Source of the DNA: Acidimicrobiales bacterium | Lineage (GTDB): Bacteria; Actinomycetota; Acidimicrobiia; Acidimicrobiales; MedAcidi-G1 | Direction of reading: 5' to 3' | NCBI GenBank assembly: GCA_014240365.1 | Contig: JAAZXC010000003.1 | Coordinates: 1-58,245 of the forward strand | Length of the DNA: 58,245 nt | In this document: in pieces, positions 48,314-56,953 of the stretch | Position numbering within the stretch: the first letter of the stretch is position 1 | Layout of the letters: each line of letters opens with the position of its first letter | Notes under the pieces: model-generated | Seen by the model: the letters and a program-made list of their open reading frames with translations, nothing else | Databases searched by the model: none | Told to the model about the DNA's origin: nothing | Program-made: the position numbers and the translations under genes

Positions 48314-50398
48314 TCAGGAGTCGATTACGGCGGGAAGTTCCTCGGCGTGGATGATGGCCAGGCGTCTGGTGGCCCGGGTGAGGGCGACGTAGAGGGCGCG
48401 AAGCCCCTGGGCGTGCTCCCGGAGGATCCTGGCCGGCTCGACGACGATGGCACCGTCCACCTCAAGGCCCTTGACCAGCTCGACCGGTACGACCGCCACC
48501 TGGGCATCGAGGCCATGGCGGGTCGGCCGGCCGAACGGGACGCCCGCCCTCTCCAGGGCGTCCTCCACCTCGGCGGTCTGGGAGTTGGCCGCGATGACGG
48601 CGAGGTTTCCGGCCCCCACCGCCTGCAGCTCGAAACGGACCGCCTCGGCCAGGCCGTCGAGACCCGGACCGTTGCCCCCTGCCAACCTCACGAAACGTGG
48701 CGGGTCGCCCTCGGCCCTGACGGAACGCGGAGGGGCCAGGTCAGGCGCAGCCTCGGCCAGCACACCGGCGGCCAGGTCCATGAGTGGACCCGGAATCCGG
48801 TAGCCGACGGTCAGCTCGTGACGAACTGCGGGCCGACGGTCGGGAAGGTGTATGAGGATCGAATCCCAGTCGTCGTGGGCCCATGCGCCTGTGGCCTGCG
48901 CAATGTCGCCGACGACGGTCATGGAACCGTTCAGGGAACGCCGGCCGAGCATGCGAAGGTCCATAGGTGAGAGGTCCTGAACCTCATCGACCACGACGTG
49001 GCCGTAGGTACGTACGGCATCGGCCTGACGCTGGCCGGGTCTGGCACCCAGCACGGCACGGGCCTCATCCAGAAGGGGTGCATCCGAGGCCGTCCAGAGG
49101 AGGTCATCAGGCTCTGCAACGCGCGCCCGGTGGAGCGCCCCGACCTGGTCCGGGGTGAGGGAGGAGTCGGCGGCACGGATGAGCGCCTGGGAGCCGAAGA
49201 GGTCGTTCAGGAGCTGCGCCGGGGTCAACTCCGGCCACATCCATTCCAGGGCCTCCCGGATGACCATCTCCCGGCCGAGGCGTTCCTGCACAGCCTCGGA
49301 TTCCAGGTCACCACGACCACTGGCCGCCAGCACCGTGAAGAACTCGGCCTCCACGAATTTGCGGGCTGCGTTGTGGGTCCGATAGCGGCGCCTCGCCTCG
49401 TCCACGATCTGCTGCGACTCCGACGTTGAGAGCCGCAACCACTGCAGCCCGTATCCGACCCTCAGGTCGTGGCGGAGTGCCCTCTGTCGGGTGCGGGCGG
49501 CACGCGCCACGAACCTGACCATGCGCAGGTCGCCCTTCAGCCTGCCCACCTCGGCCACCTCACGCCGATCGTCCACCCTGATGCCACCAACGACGTCGCC
49601 CATCGTCGCCAGCACCACGCCGGCCTCGCCGAGTGATGGAAGGACCTGTTCTATGTAGGCGAGGAACAGCCGGTTCGGGCCTACAACCAGCACGCCCTGG
49701 CCGGCCAACGGAAACCGGTGCGTGTAGAGCAGGTATGCGGCACGGTGCAGGGCCACGACCGTCTTGCCTGTCCCCGGACCGCCCTGGACGGCGTGCACAC
49801 CCGACAACGGCGCCCGGATGATCTCGTCCTGTTCAGCCTGGATCGTTCCGACGATGTCACCGAGACGACCGGTGCGCGCTGTCTCCAACGCCATCATCAG
49901 GGCACCCTCGCCCCTCAGCCGGTTCCGGTCGTCGTCGTCACGGAACCGGTCCAGGTCGCCGAACAGCTCGTCCTCCATGCCCAGCAGGCTCCGACCCCGG
50001 CTCACGAAGTGCCGGCGTCGCTTGAGGCCCATCGGCGACGGTCCGGTGGCCCGGTAGAACGGCTCGGCGACCGGTGCACGCCAGTCCACCAGGACCGGTT
50101 CCTGGTCCTCGCCCCAGACCCCTACCCGCCCGATGTAGTAGCGCCCGCCGCCGGCATCGGCCTCCTGGTCGATGCGACCGAAGACCAGCGATGCGTCACC
50201 CATGTCCAGCTGGTCGAGCCTGTCGGACACCGACTCCTGGATGGCCTCGCGTTCGAAGCGCGCCTGGTTCGTGCCACCCCTGCCGACCTCGACCATCGCT
50301 GTGAGCTCGAGTGCACGGGTCCGCGCCGCTTCCAGACAGGCATACGCCTCGTCGACGTAGACCTGTTCTGCGGTGAGTTCGGGGTGTTCGAGGGTCAT
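48314..50398 (-). CDS. HelD/HelR-type RNA-polymerase-associated helicase
   Basis: The 694-aa protein is a superfamily 1 ATPase with Walker A (GGPGTGKTVVALHRAAYLL), VVDEVQDLSPMDLRML as motif II, a Gln/Thr-rich motif III (TVVGDIAQATGAW) and ALTRATRRLAI near the end. The N-terminal coiled part (EREAIQESVSDRLDQL) and the YYIGRVGVWGEDQEPVLVDWRAPVAEPFY block mark the HelD group, which frees stalled RNA polymerase and in actinobacteria can confer rifampicin resistance. No antibiotic element could be found upstream. Confidence 0.88.
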   Translation of the reverse strand: MTLEHPELTAEQVYVDEAYACLEAARTRALELTAMVEVGRGGTNQARFEREAIQESVSDRLDQLDMGDASLVFGRIDQEADAGGGRYYIGRVGVWGEDQEPVLVDWRAPVAEPFYRATGPSPMGLKRRRHFVSRGRSLLGMEDELFGDLDRFRDDDDRNRLRGEGALMMALETARTGRLGDIVGTIQAEQDEIIRAPLSGVHAVQGGPGTGKTVVALHRAAYLLYTHRFPLAGQGVLVVGPNRLFLAYIEQVLPSLGEAGVVLATMGDVVGGIRVDDRREVAEVGRLKGDLRMVRFVARAARTRQRALRHDLRVGYGLQWLRLSTSESQQIVDEARRRYRTHNAARKFVEAEFFTVLAASGRGDLESEAVQERLGREMVIREALEWMWPELTPAQLLNDLFGSQALIRAADSSLTPDQVGALHRARVAEPDDLLWTASDAPLLDEARAVLGARPGQRQADAVRTYGHVVVDEVQDLSPMDLRMLGRRSLNGSMTVVGDIAQATGAWAHDDWDSILIHLPDRRPAVRHELTVGYRIPGPLMDLAAGVLAEAAPDLAPPRSVRAEGDPPRFVRLAGGNGPGLDGLAEAVRFELQAVGAGNLAVIAANSQTAEVEDALERAGVPFGRPTRHGLDAQVAVVPVELVKGLEVDGAIVVEPARILREHAQGLRALYVALTRATRRLAIIHAEELPAVIDS

Positions 50399-50577
50399 CG
50401 TGGTACCAGCGGGGTGTGAGTGGAGCTGTTCTGGTGGCCACTCCGGGACCGGAATCCCGAATTCGGCCGAAGAACGATTCTACCGGGCGGCCATCAACCG
50501 TCATCGGTAGCCCCCGGGCGTGATCCCACCTCGTCCGGAGGTCGGAAACCGTCCTTCGACGTGCGACGATTGCCGGC

Positions 50578-51537
50578 ATGACCACGGTCGGACTCATCCT
50601 CGGAGCTGGCGGACTCCATGCCGTCGCCCAGCACGCCGGGGTGCTGGCCGCTCTGGCCGAGGCAACCGGCTGGGATCCACGCACTGCCGACGTGCTCGTC
50701 GGCACCTCCGCCGGAGCCACCACCGCTGCCCGTCTCCGAGCCGGCCTCTCGGCTGAAGACCACCGGGCCCACTACGTGGGAGGCACCCTGTCCGCTGGTG
50801 GCCAGGTGCTCGTGGACCGGGTGACCACACGTCTGGAGATGGACCTCCCGCTGGACCTGCCCGGGCGCCGGCTGCCTGCCAACCCGTGGCTCGTGCTGAG
50901 GGAGCTCTTCTCGACGGGCCGACCCCGGCCGGTGGTCCCACTGGCGGGCCTGCTCCCCGTCGGCTCCCACGACGGTTCCTCCATGGGTGATCGCACCCGG
51001 GAGATCCACCCGGAGAAGTGGCCGGAGAAACCCACCTGGATCTGCGCCGTGGACCTGGGCACGGGGGACCGGGTGGTCCTCGGCCGCGACGACATCGACG
51101 TCGACCTCGGATCCGCTGTCCAGGCCTCGACCGCCGTGCCGGGCTGGTTCGCCCCGGTCGAGGTGGACGGGAAGCGCCTCGTGGACGGAGGCGTGCACTC
51201 GACCACCAACGCCGACCTGGTGGCCACACTCGGGCTGGACCTGGTGGTCGTGTCCTCCTCCAAGACAGTCGGCGGCACCATCGGCAGCGGCGTCGGCATC
51301 GCCGGCGCCTGGCACGGCCGCTCGCTGCGCCGTGAGGTCGAGGCGATCCGGCGGAGGGGCACCACTGTGCTGGTGCTGCAACCCACCGCCACTGAAATGG
51401 CCGGGCGCTCCGGCGACGACCGCTCCGGTGAACAACTCCGCGAGGTGTGCGAGGCGGCACGGGTCTCGGCGCTGGCACGACTGAGCCACCCCGAGGCGGA
51501 AGGTGCCCGACGGCTTCTGGATAGCGTCACGGCGTGA
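50578..51537 (+). CDS. Patatin-like phospholipase
   Basis: The 319-aa protein has the patatin dyad: Ser in VLVGTSAGATTAA (GxSxG, about residue 43) and Asp in RLVDGGVHS. The oxyanion loop near the N-terminus reads ILGAGGLHAVAQHAGVLAAL, with GAGG in place of the usual GGG. It is likely a cytoplasmic lipid esterase of the RssA type. Its stop overlaps the hemE start (GTGA), so the two genes are translationally coupled. Confidence 0.86.
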   Translation: MTTVGLILGAGGLHAVAQHAGVLAALAEATGWDPRTADVLVGTSAGATTAARLRAGLSAEDHRAHYVGGTLSAGGQVLVDRVTTRLEMDLPLDLPGRRLPANPWLVLRELFSTGRPRPVVPLAGLLPVGSHDGSSMGDRTREIHPEKWPEKPTWICAVDLGTGDRVVLGRDDIDVDLGSAVQASTAVPGWFAPVEVDGKRLVDGGVHSTTNADLVATLGLDLVVVSSSKTVGGTIGSGVGIAGAWHGRSLRREVEAIRRRGTTVLVLQPTATEMAGRSGDDRSGEQLREVCEAARVSALARLSHPEAEGARRLLDSVTA

Positions 51538-52574
51538 TCGCAGCGCATTCGGACTCGTCGTTTCTGGCCGCCTGCCGGGCAGAACCCCATGACCGCACGC
51601 CGGTCTGGTTCATGCGCCAGGCAGGCCGATCACTTCCCGAGTACCGGGCCATCCGGGGGTCCGGCAGCATCCTGAACGCCATTGCCGACGCCGACCTGTC
51701 GACGGAGATAACGCTGCAGCCGGTCCGGCGATACGGGGTGGACGCCGCCATCCTCTTCTCCGACATAGTGGTCCCGGCCCATGCCGTGGGCTTCGGGGTG
51801 GACGTCCGACCCGGTGTGGGACCGGTGATCGACCGGCCGTTCGAGAGCAGGGCCGACCTGGAACGCCTGCGACCCCTCGAACCCGAGACCGACACCCCCT
51901 ACGTGCTCGAGACGGTTCGCCAGGTGGTCGCCGACGGGTCCGTGCCGCTGATCGGCTTCGCAGGTGGGCCGTTCACCGTGGCCTCATACCTCATAGAGGG
52001 TGCTCCATCCAGAACGTACGGACGCACCAAGGCCATGATGCTCGGAGACCCCGAGCTGTGGAACGCCCTCATGGATCGACTGGCCGACATGGCCATTGCA
52101 TCTCTCCGCTCCCAGATCGACTGCGGGGCATCGGCCATCCAGCTCTTCGACAGTTGGGCCGGGGCTCTCAGCCCGCAGGTCTACGAGCGCTGCGTCCTGC
52201 CGTTCAGCCGTCGCGTCTTCGAGGGCGTGGCCGACACCGGGGTTCCCCGCATCCACTTCGGCGTCGGCACAGGTGAAATCCTGCACCTCATGGCAGATGC
52301 CGGAGCCGACGTGATCGGGGTGGACTGGAGGGTTCCACTCGACGTGGCGAGACGCCGGCTCGGTCCCGACACCATCCTCCAGGGAAACCTGGATCCGGCC
52401 GTATGCCTGGGCCCACTGGACGTCGTCGAGGCGGAGGTGGCCGATGTGCTGCGACGCAACGGCGACCACCCCGGCCACATCTTCAACCTCGGCCACGGGG
52501 TCCTGCCGGAGATCGATCCTGCGGTCCTGGCCCACATCGTGGACCAGGTCCACGCCCATACCCGGGGAGGCTGA
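51534..52574 (+). CDS. hemE: Uroporphyrinogen decarboxylase
   Basis: The 346-aa protein has the conserved opening RTPVWFMRQAGRSLPEYR (two catalytic-site Arg), DAAILFSDI with the essential Asp, GFAGGPFTVASYLIEG and the final GHIFNLGHGVLPE. It converts uroporphyrinogen III to coproporphyrinogen III in heme synthesis. The start is the GTG in the GTGA overlap with patatin. hemY follows three bases later. Confidence 0.95.
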   Translation: MIAAHSDSSFLAACRAEPHDRTPVWFMRQAGRSLPEYRAIRGSGSILNAIADADLSTEITLQPVRRYGVDAAILFSDIVVPAHAVGFGVDVRPGVGPVIDRPFESRADLERLRPLEPETDTPYVLETVRQVVADGSVPLIGFAGGPFTVASYLIEGAPSRTYGRTKAMMLGDPELWNALMDRLADMAIASLRSQIDCGASAIQLFDSWAGALSPQVYERCVLPFSRRVFEGVADTGVPRIHFGVGTGEILHLMADAGADVIGVDWRVPLDVARRRLGPDTILQGNLDPAVCLGPLDVVEAEVADVLRRNGDHPGHIFNLGHGVLPEIDPAVLAHIVDQVHAHTRGG

Positions 52575-52577
52575 CCG

Positions 52578-53954
52578 GTGGCCGGGCGCCGGATCATGGT
52601 GGTCGGCGCGGGCATCACCGGCCTGACTGTCGCCCATCGCCTGGTCGTGGACCACCCGCACCTGGACGTCACGATCCTGGAGGCCTCCACCGTTACCGGG
52701 GGCAAGCTCCGGACCACCCCGCTGGCAGGGCTCGGCATCGACATCGACGAGGGGGCCGACGCCTTCCTGGTCCGGGTGCCATGGGCGACCGACCTGTGCG
52801 CAGAACTGGGACTCAGTGACGGGCTTGTCGCACCGTCGGCACGCGGGGCCTCGCTGTGGCTGGACGGCCGCCTGAGGCCCATCCCCTCCCCCAACGTGCT
52901 CGGCGTACCCCTGGACCCGGCGACCGTGGCACCCGGACTCCTGCCTGACGCCGACCTGGAACGCCTGGCCGGAGCCGGGCGACCGGACGTCCCCCTCCCG
53001 GCCGGCGACCTGAGCGTCGGGAGGGTGATCAGGGCATGTGTTGGCGACACGGTTTTCGAACGCCTCGTGGACCCGCTCATCGGTGGCGTGAACGCCGGCC
53101 GGGCCGATGACCTGAGCTGCACCACGATGGCCCCCGGGCTGTTGGCGGCTTCGCGCAACCCCGACGGCCTGCTGGCGACGCTGCGCCACGCCAGCCTGAA
53201 GACCGATCCGACCGCGCCGGTCTTCAATACCCCCAGGGCCGGAATGGGGCGTCTGGTCGGTGAGCTGACGAGCCGGCTGGGCGACCGGATCAGGACCGGA
53301 GTGGAGGTCACACGTATCGAACGGGCCGACAGCGGCTGGGTGGTGTGCAGCACTGATGGCACGACAGCGGCAGTCGATGCCGTGGTCCTGGCCACCCCGG
53401 CCCATGTGGCGGCGACGCTGGTGGCCCCCCACGCCCCGGAGGCCGCATCGGTCCTGGGTGGGCTCCGACACGCATCGGTCGTGGTCGCCACCATGGCCTG
53501 GCGCCGTAGCGACCTGGAGGTACCCGGTGACCAGAGCGGCTTCCTCGTGGGCCGCGGCGAGGGGCTGCTCATGACCGCCTGCTCGTTCGCCGGCAGCAAG
53601 TGGGCACACCTGGATGACCCCGACCACACGATCCTGCGGGTCTCCTGCGGCCGGATCGACGACGAACGCCACGACACCATGGACGACCCCCGGCTGGCCT
53701 CTGCACTGGCTGCCGACGTGACGGCCACGCTGGGTGTGCAGGCCCCACCGGTCGTGGTCCGTCTGACACGTTGGCCCCGCTCGCTGGTCCAGTTCCCGGT
53801 GGGACACCCGGACCTGATGGCTGAGCTGCACTCTGCAATGGCCGCCTCACCGGGCCTCGTGGTCACCGGGGCGGTACGCCACGGTGTTGGCATACCGGCG
53901 TGCGTGCGATCGGGAACGGAAGCCGCAGTGGAGGTCGCCGACCTGGTCGGCTGA
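52578..53954 (+). CDS. hemY: Protoporphyrinogen/coproporphyrinogen oxidase HemY (CgoX)
   Basis: The 458-aa protein has a GxGxxG FAD site (MVVGAGITGLTVAHRL), the second-strand acid (ILEASTVTGGKLRTT), DEGADAFL, LIGGVNAGRADDLS and the end GVGIPACVRSGTEAA. This is the HemY family; in actinobacteria these enzymes usually oxidise coproporphyrinogen III to coproporphyrin III. It overlaps nothing and starts with GTG right after hemE. No hemQ or ferrochelatase is adjacent. Confidence 0.9.
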   Translation: MAGRRIMVVGAGITGLTVAHRLVVDHPHLDVTILEASTVTGGKLRTTPLAGLGIDIDEGADAFLVRVPWATDLCAELGLSDGLVAPSARGASLWLDGRLRPIPSPNVLGVPLDPATVAPGLLPDADLERLAGAGRPDVPLPAGDLSVGRVIRACVGDTVFERLVDPLIGGVNAGRADDLSCTTMAPGLLAASRNPDGLLATLRHASLKTDPTAPVFNTPRAGMGRLVGELTSRLGDRIRTGVEVTRIERADSGWVVCSTDGTTAAVDAVVLATPAHVAATLVAPHAPEAASVLGGLRHASVVVATMAWRRSDLEVPGDQSGFLVGRGEGLLMTACSFAGSKWAHLDDPDHTILRVSCGRIDDERHDTMDDPRLASALAADVTATLGVQAPPVVVRLTRWPRSLVQFPVGHPDLMAELHSAMAASPGLVVTGAVRHGVGIPACVRSGTEAAVEVADLVG

Positions 53955-54042
53955 GGCGTTCGAACCGGAACCACCCGGCAGACGCCGGCATTGCCCGTAT
54001 CCGGCCGCTAATCCATCGAAAACTCGTCTATACCGATGCCGG

Positions 54043-54645
54043 ATGTGGTTCGATGGAACAGTGGCACCCGAGACGACCCCCGCCCGCGAATGGGCCGACG
54101 CCCGACCCGGCAGCGGGACAGAGCATCCTGATGACCTTCCCGACACCGCCCACCTGTCCGTCGAGCGGACCTTCTGCTTTGCGGACCTGACCGGCTTCAC
54201 CCGGTACACACGAGAGAACGGCCCGCACGCCGCTGTCGGCCTACTCGAGGAGTTCCGGGCGGTGTCGCGTGACGTGGCCGCCAAGCGCGGCGTCCGGGTG
54301 GCCAAATGGCTGGGCGACGGCGTGATGCTGGTCGGCACGGAGCCGACGCCGGCCATTGCATGGGGAGGCCACATGATCGACCACTTCAAGGACGAGGTCG
54401 ACATCAACCTGCGAATAGGTCTGGCGACCGGCCATGCCCTGCTGTTCGAGGGCGACGACTACATCGGCGAGCCGGTGAACCTGGCCGCCAAACTCTGCTC
54501 CGTGGCCCAGCCCGGCCAGATCCTGGCCCACTGCGACGTGGCAGACCTTCCCGAGTGGATCCAGGTCCAGACCGTCGACCAGGTCGACATACGCGGTGTC
54601 GGCCCGATCGACGACATCCAGCACCTCGTGGTGACCGCCCGCTGA
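54043..54645 (+). CDS. Class III adenylate cyclase-like protein with an Arg-to-Lys catalytic change
   Basis: The 200-aa protein is a lone cyclase domain. Metal ligands Asp48 (FADLTGFT) and Asp92 (WLGDGVML), the adenine-selecting pair Lys88 and Asp139, and Asn146 stand at the spacing of mycobacterial Rv1625c. The expected transition-state Arg is Lys150 (EPVNLAAKL). It could make cAMP with reduced activity, or be a binding-only relative. No sensor or membrane domain is attached. ATG 54043 or GTG 54061 may be the start. Confidence 0.82.
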   Translation: MWFDGTVAPETTPAREWADARPGSGTEHPDDLPDTAHLSVERTFCFADLTGFTRYTRENGPHAAVGLLEEFRAVSRDVAAKRGVRVAKWLGDGVMLVGTEPTPAIAWGGHMIDHFKDEVDINLRIGLATGHALLFEGDDYIGEPVNLAAKLCSVAQPGQILAHCDVADLPEWIQVQTVDQVDIRGVGPIDDIQHLVVTAR

Positions 54646-54695
54646 CGGGAACCCCACCGTCATCCGCAGAACCACCGGCACCAGGACCACAGGAC

Positions 54696-56207
54696 ATGAG
54701 CACATCCAACGTCGAATGTGGCGCTCGCCGCCCGCCTCCGCCCGCCACGCTCATCCTGGCAGGACTTCTCATCGCCGCTTCAGTCCCCCCGTGGGGCTGG
54801 TGGCCGGCAGCCTTCGTGGGCATCGCCCTGCTGGATTCCATGGTGGCCAACCGCTCTGCGGCGTCACGCCTGCGCAGGGGGATGGTCGTCGGCGCGGCGT
54901 GGGCACTGCCGTCGACCCTCTGGGTGGTGGACCTCTCGCCTCCCGGATGGATCCTGGCTGCCGGCCTCCACGCCGTCGGACTGGGGCTGGCCACCGCACT
55001 CGTACCGGCAGGCAGGTGGAGGCGGCCCGGGCTCGTAGGCGCAATAACGCTCGCCGAGCTGGTCCGCTGGAGCGTGCCGTTCGGCGGGGTTCCGCTGGCG
55101 TCGATCGCCCTCGGCCAGGCTGGTGGTCCGCTGGCCCCGGTGGTCCGTGTGGCCGGGCCCCTGCTGCTGGTCGCCCTGACCGTGGCCGTCGGCATGGTCC
55201 TCAGTGCCCTCTTCGATGCCGGGAAGGCGGACCGCTCCTCGCTGGCCACCATCGGAATCGCGGCCTCCGCCCTCGTCATTGCCGGCCTGCTGGCGGCAAC
55301 CGCCCCGACGGGTCGCGTGGTGGGCGAGCTGGACGTCGCACTCGTGCAGGGTGGCGGCCCCCAGCGCACCCGGGCCACGCCCACGGGGGCGGCAACGGTG
55401 TTCGCCAACCAGGTCGAGGCGAACCAGCAGGTCCGCACACCGGTGGACCTGGTGGTGTGGCCCGAGAACGTGGTCAACCCGGTCCCGGAGCCCGCCTCCG
55501 GCTGGCGCCACGAGGGCCGCCTGTACGCCGACGATGCAACCGCTGCCCTGGCCACCGAGGCAACCCGGCTTGATGCGGTGCTGGTGCCCGGCTGGTTCCA
55601 TCGCGACGCCGACGACCCGACGGCCAACCTCAACTACCAGACGGCGATCGAACCGGACGGCTCGGTGGTCGACCGCTACGACAAGGTCAGGACGGTTCCG
55701 TTCGGCGAGTACGTGCCGATGAGGGCCCTGGTGCAACGGCTGGCGCCGGACATGCTCCCGGCACGGGACCTGAGGCCCGGAACCGGACCGGCGATCCTGG
55801 ACACATCCGTCGGGCGGCTGGGCATTGCAATCTCGTGGGATGTGTTTTTCGAGCACCGCACCAGGGACGCTGTCACCAACGGCGGCGAGGTGATCGTGAA
55901 CCCGACCAACGGTGCCAGCTACTGGCTCACCCAGGTACAGACCCAGCAGGTGGCCGCCAGTCGACTCCGGGCGCTAGAGACCGGGCGCTGGGTGCTGCAG
56001 GTCGCACCGACCGGCTTCAGCGCCGTGATCGACCCCCGGGGTCGGGTACTGCAGCGCACGGACGTGGGCGAGCAGGCGGTCCTCCACCACCGGGTGGAGC
56101 GTCGACAGGGGCTCACCTGGGCCAGCCGGATGGGCACATGGCCCATGGCCGTACTGTCGCTGCTGGCAATGGCAGGTGCATGGACTGCGTCCAGGCGCCG
56201 CACCTGA
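54696..56207 (+). CDS. lnt: Apolipoprotein N-acyltransferase homologue lacking the catalytic Cys
   Basis: The 503-aa protein has about six N-terminal helices and a C-terminal nitrilase-like domain. The Glu (VVWPENVV) and Lys (YDKVRTVPFGEYVP) of the Lnt triad are present. The third position, normally Cys in the ICYE or ICFE motif, reads ISWD (GIAISWDVFFEHR), so Cys is replaced by Ser. The DNA codon is TCG. Lnt normally adds the third acyl chain to lipoproteins. This protein may be inactive or use Ser, or have another function. The last helix is at about residue 480. Confidence 0.8.
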   Translation: MSTSNVECGARRPPPPATLILAGLLIAASVPPWGWWPAAFVGIALLDSMVANRSAASRLRRGMVVGAAWALPSTLWVVDLSPPGWILAAGLHAVGLGLATALVPAGRWRRPGLVGAITLAELVRWSVPFGGVPLASIALGQAGGPLAPVVRVAGPLLLVALTVAVGMVLSALFDAGKADRSSLATIGIAASALVIAGLLAATAPTGRVVGELDVALVQGGGPQRTRATPTGAATVFANQVEANQQVRTPVDLVVWPENVVNPVPEPASGWRHEGRLYADDATAALATEATRLDAVLVPGWFHRDADDPTANLNYQTAIEPDGSVVDRYDKVRTVPFGEYVPMRALVQRLAPDMLPARDLRPGTGPAILDTSVGRLGIAISWDVFFEHRTRDAVTNGGEVIVNPTNGASYWLTQVQTQQVAASRLRALETGRWVLQVAPTGFSAVIDPRGRVLQRTDVGEQAVLHHRVERRQGLTWASRMGTWPMAVLSLLAMAGAWTASRRRT

Positions 56208-56222
56208 GCAGGTAGGCCGGAT

Positions 56223-56939
56223 TCAGTCCGTCCTGACCGCCCGGATCACCTTGGCCGGAACGCCGGCGACCGTCGTGTGCTCCCCGGTGGCCCTCAGGCC
56301 GACCTCTGCCATCGCTGCGACTATCACCGCCACGTCCACAGGAGTCATCTCGGCCTCATGACCTGCGTGCTTCTCGTGGTCGGGATGGGTCGGGTCATCG
56401 AAGTCCTCGTCGACCAGCACGAGGCGGCCGCCGGGAGCCAGAACCCTGGCGAACTCCCGCCACACCGCCGCGTGGTCGACCCAGTGGTGGACGGCGTTGG
56501 TAGCCCACAGGACCTCGGTCGAACCGCCAGCCACCGGTAGGTCCTCGGCAACACCCGACTCAACTGTGATGCGTCGCCGGGCACGCTGACCGAGACGTCG
56601 GAACCCGCAGAAGGCCCGCATGAAACCCGACGGATCCACGGCCACCACATGGGCTCCCCGTTTGGCGGCCAGCACTGTGGCCGGACCCATGCCGGCGCCC
56701 ACGTCCAGCCCCCGTTCGCCGGGTTTCGGATCGGCCAGGTCGACCACCGCACGGTTCACGTCCGACATCCAGAAGTGTCGGATCCGCAGCAGCCAGTGGA
56801 GCTTGGTCATCAGGCCCCTGTCGTGATCGTGTCTGTGTTGGTCGTGGGCCATCAGGGCCTGCTCCTCGAGTTCCAGGCGCCCGCCGGCGGCCGACCCGGA
56901 GCCTGCCACGATCCGAGGGGACGCCACGGTGATCGGCAT
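56223..56939 (-). CDS. Class I SAM-dependent methyltransferase
   Basis: The product (238 aa from ATG 56939, or 209 aa from ATG 56852) has the SAM motif LDVGAGMGPATVLAAKRG, the acid at the end of strand 2 (VVAVDPSGF), LWATNAVHHWVDH and the post-motif region FARVLAPGGRLVLVDED. This pattern is common in UbiE/COQ5-like and arsenite-type methyltransferases. A His-rich stretch (HDQHRHDHDRG) follows the second ATG. The substrate is unknown. Both starts have a ribosome-site-like sequence. Confidence 0.82.
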   Translation of the reverse strand: MPITVASPRIVAGSGSAAGGRLELEEQALMAHDQHRHDHDRGLMTKLHWLLRIRHFWMSDVNRAVVDLADPKPGERGLDVGAGMGPATVLAAKRGAHVVAVDPSGFMRAFCGFRRLGQRARRRITVESGVAEDLPVAGGSTEVLWATNAVHHWVDHAAVWREFARVLAPGGRLVLVDEDFDDPTHPDHEKHAGHEAEMTPVDVAVIVAAMAEVGLRATGEHTTVAGVPAKVIRAVRTD

Positions 56940-56952
56940 GGGAGACTCTCCC
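56940..56952. promoter_or_regulatory. GGGAGA-c-TCTCCC palindrome serving as ribosome site on both strands
   Basis: The perfect 13-base palindrome sits between two divergent ATGs (56939 and 56954). Its GGGAGA half reads as a Shine-Dalgarno sequence on each strand. Confidence 0.45.
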
Positions 56953-56953
56953 G

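Noticed and set aside
51984-53831. Two long minus-strand frames of about 600 codons
   Set aside because: They are antisense to hemE and hemY, which carry clear family motifs.
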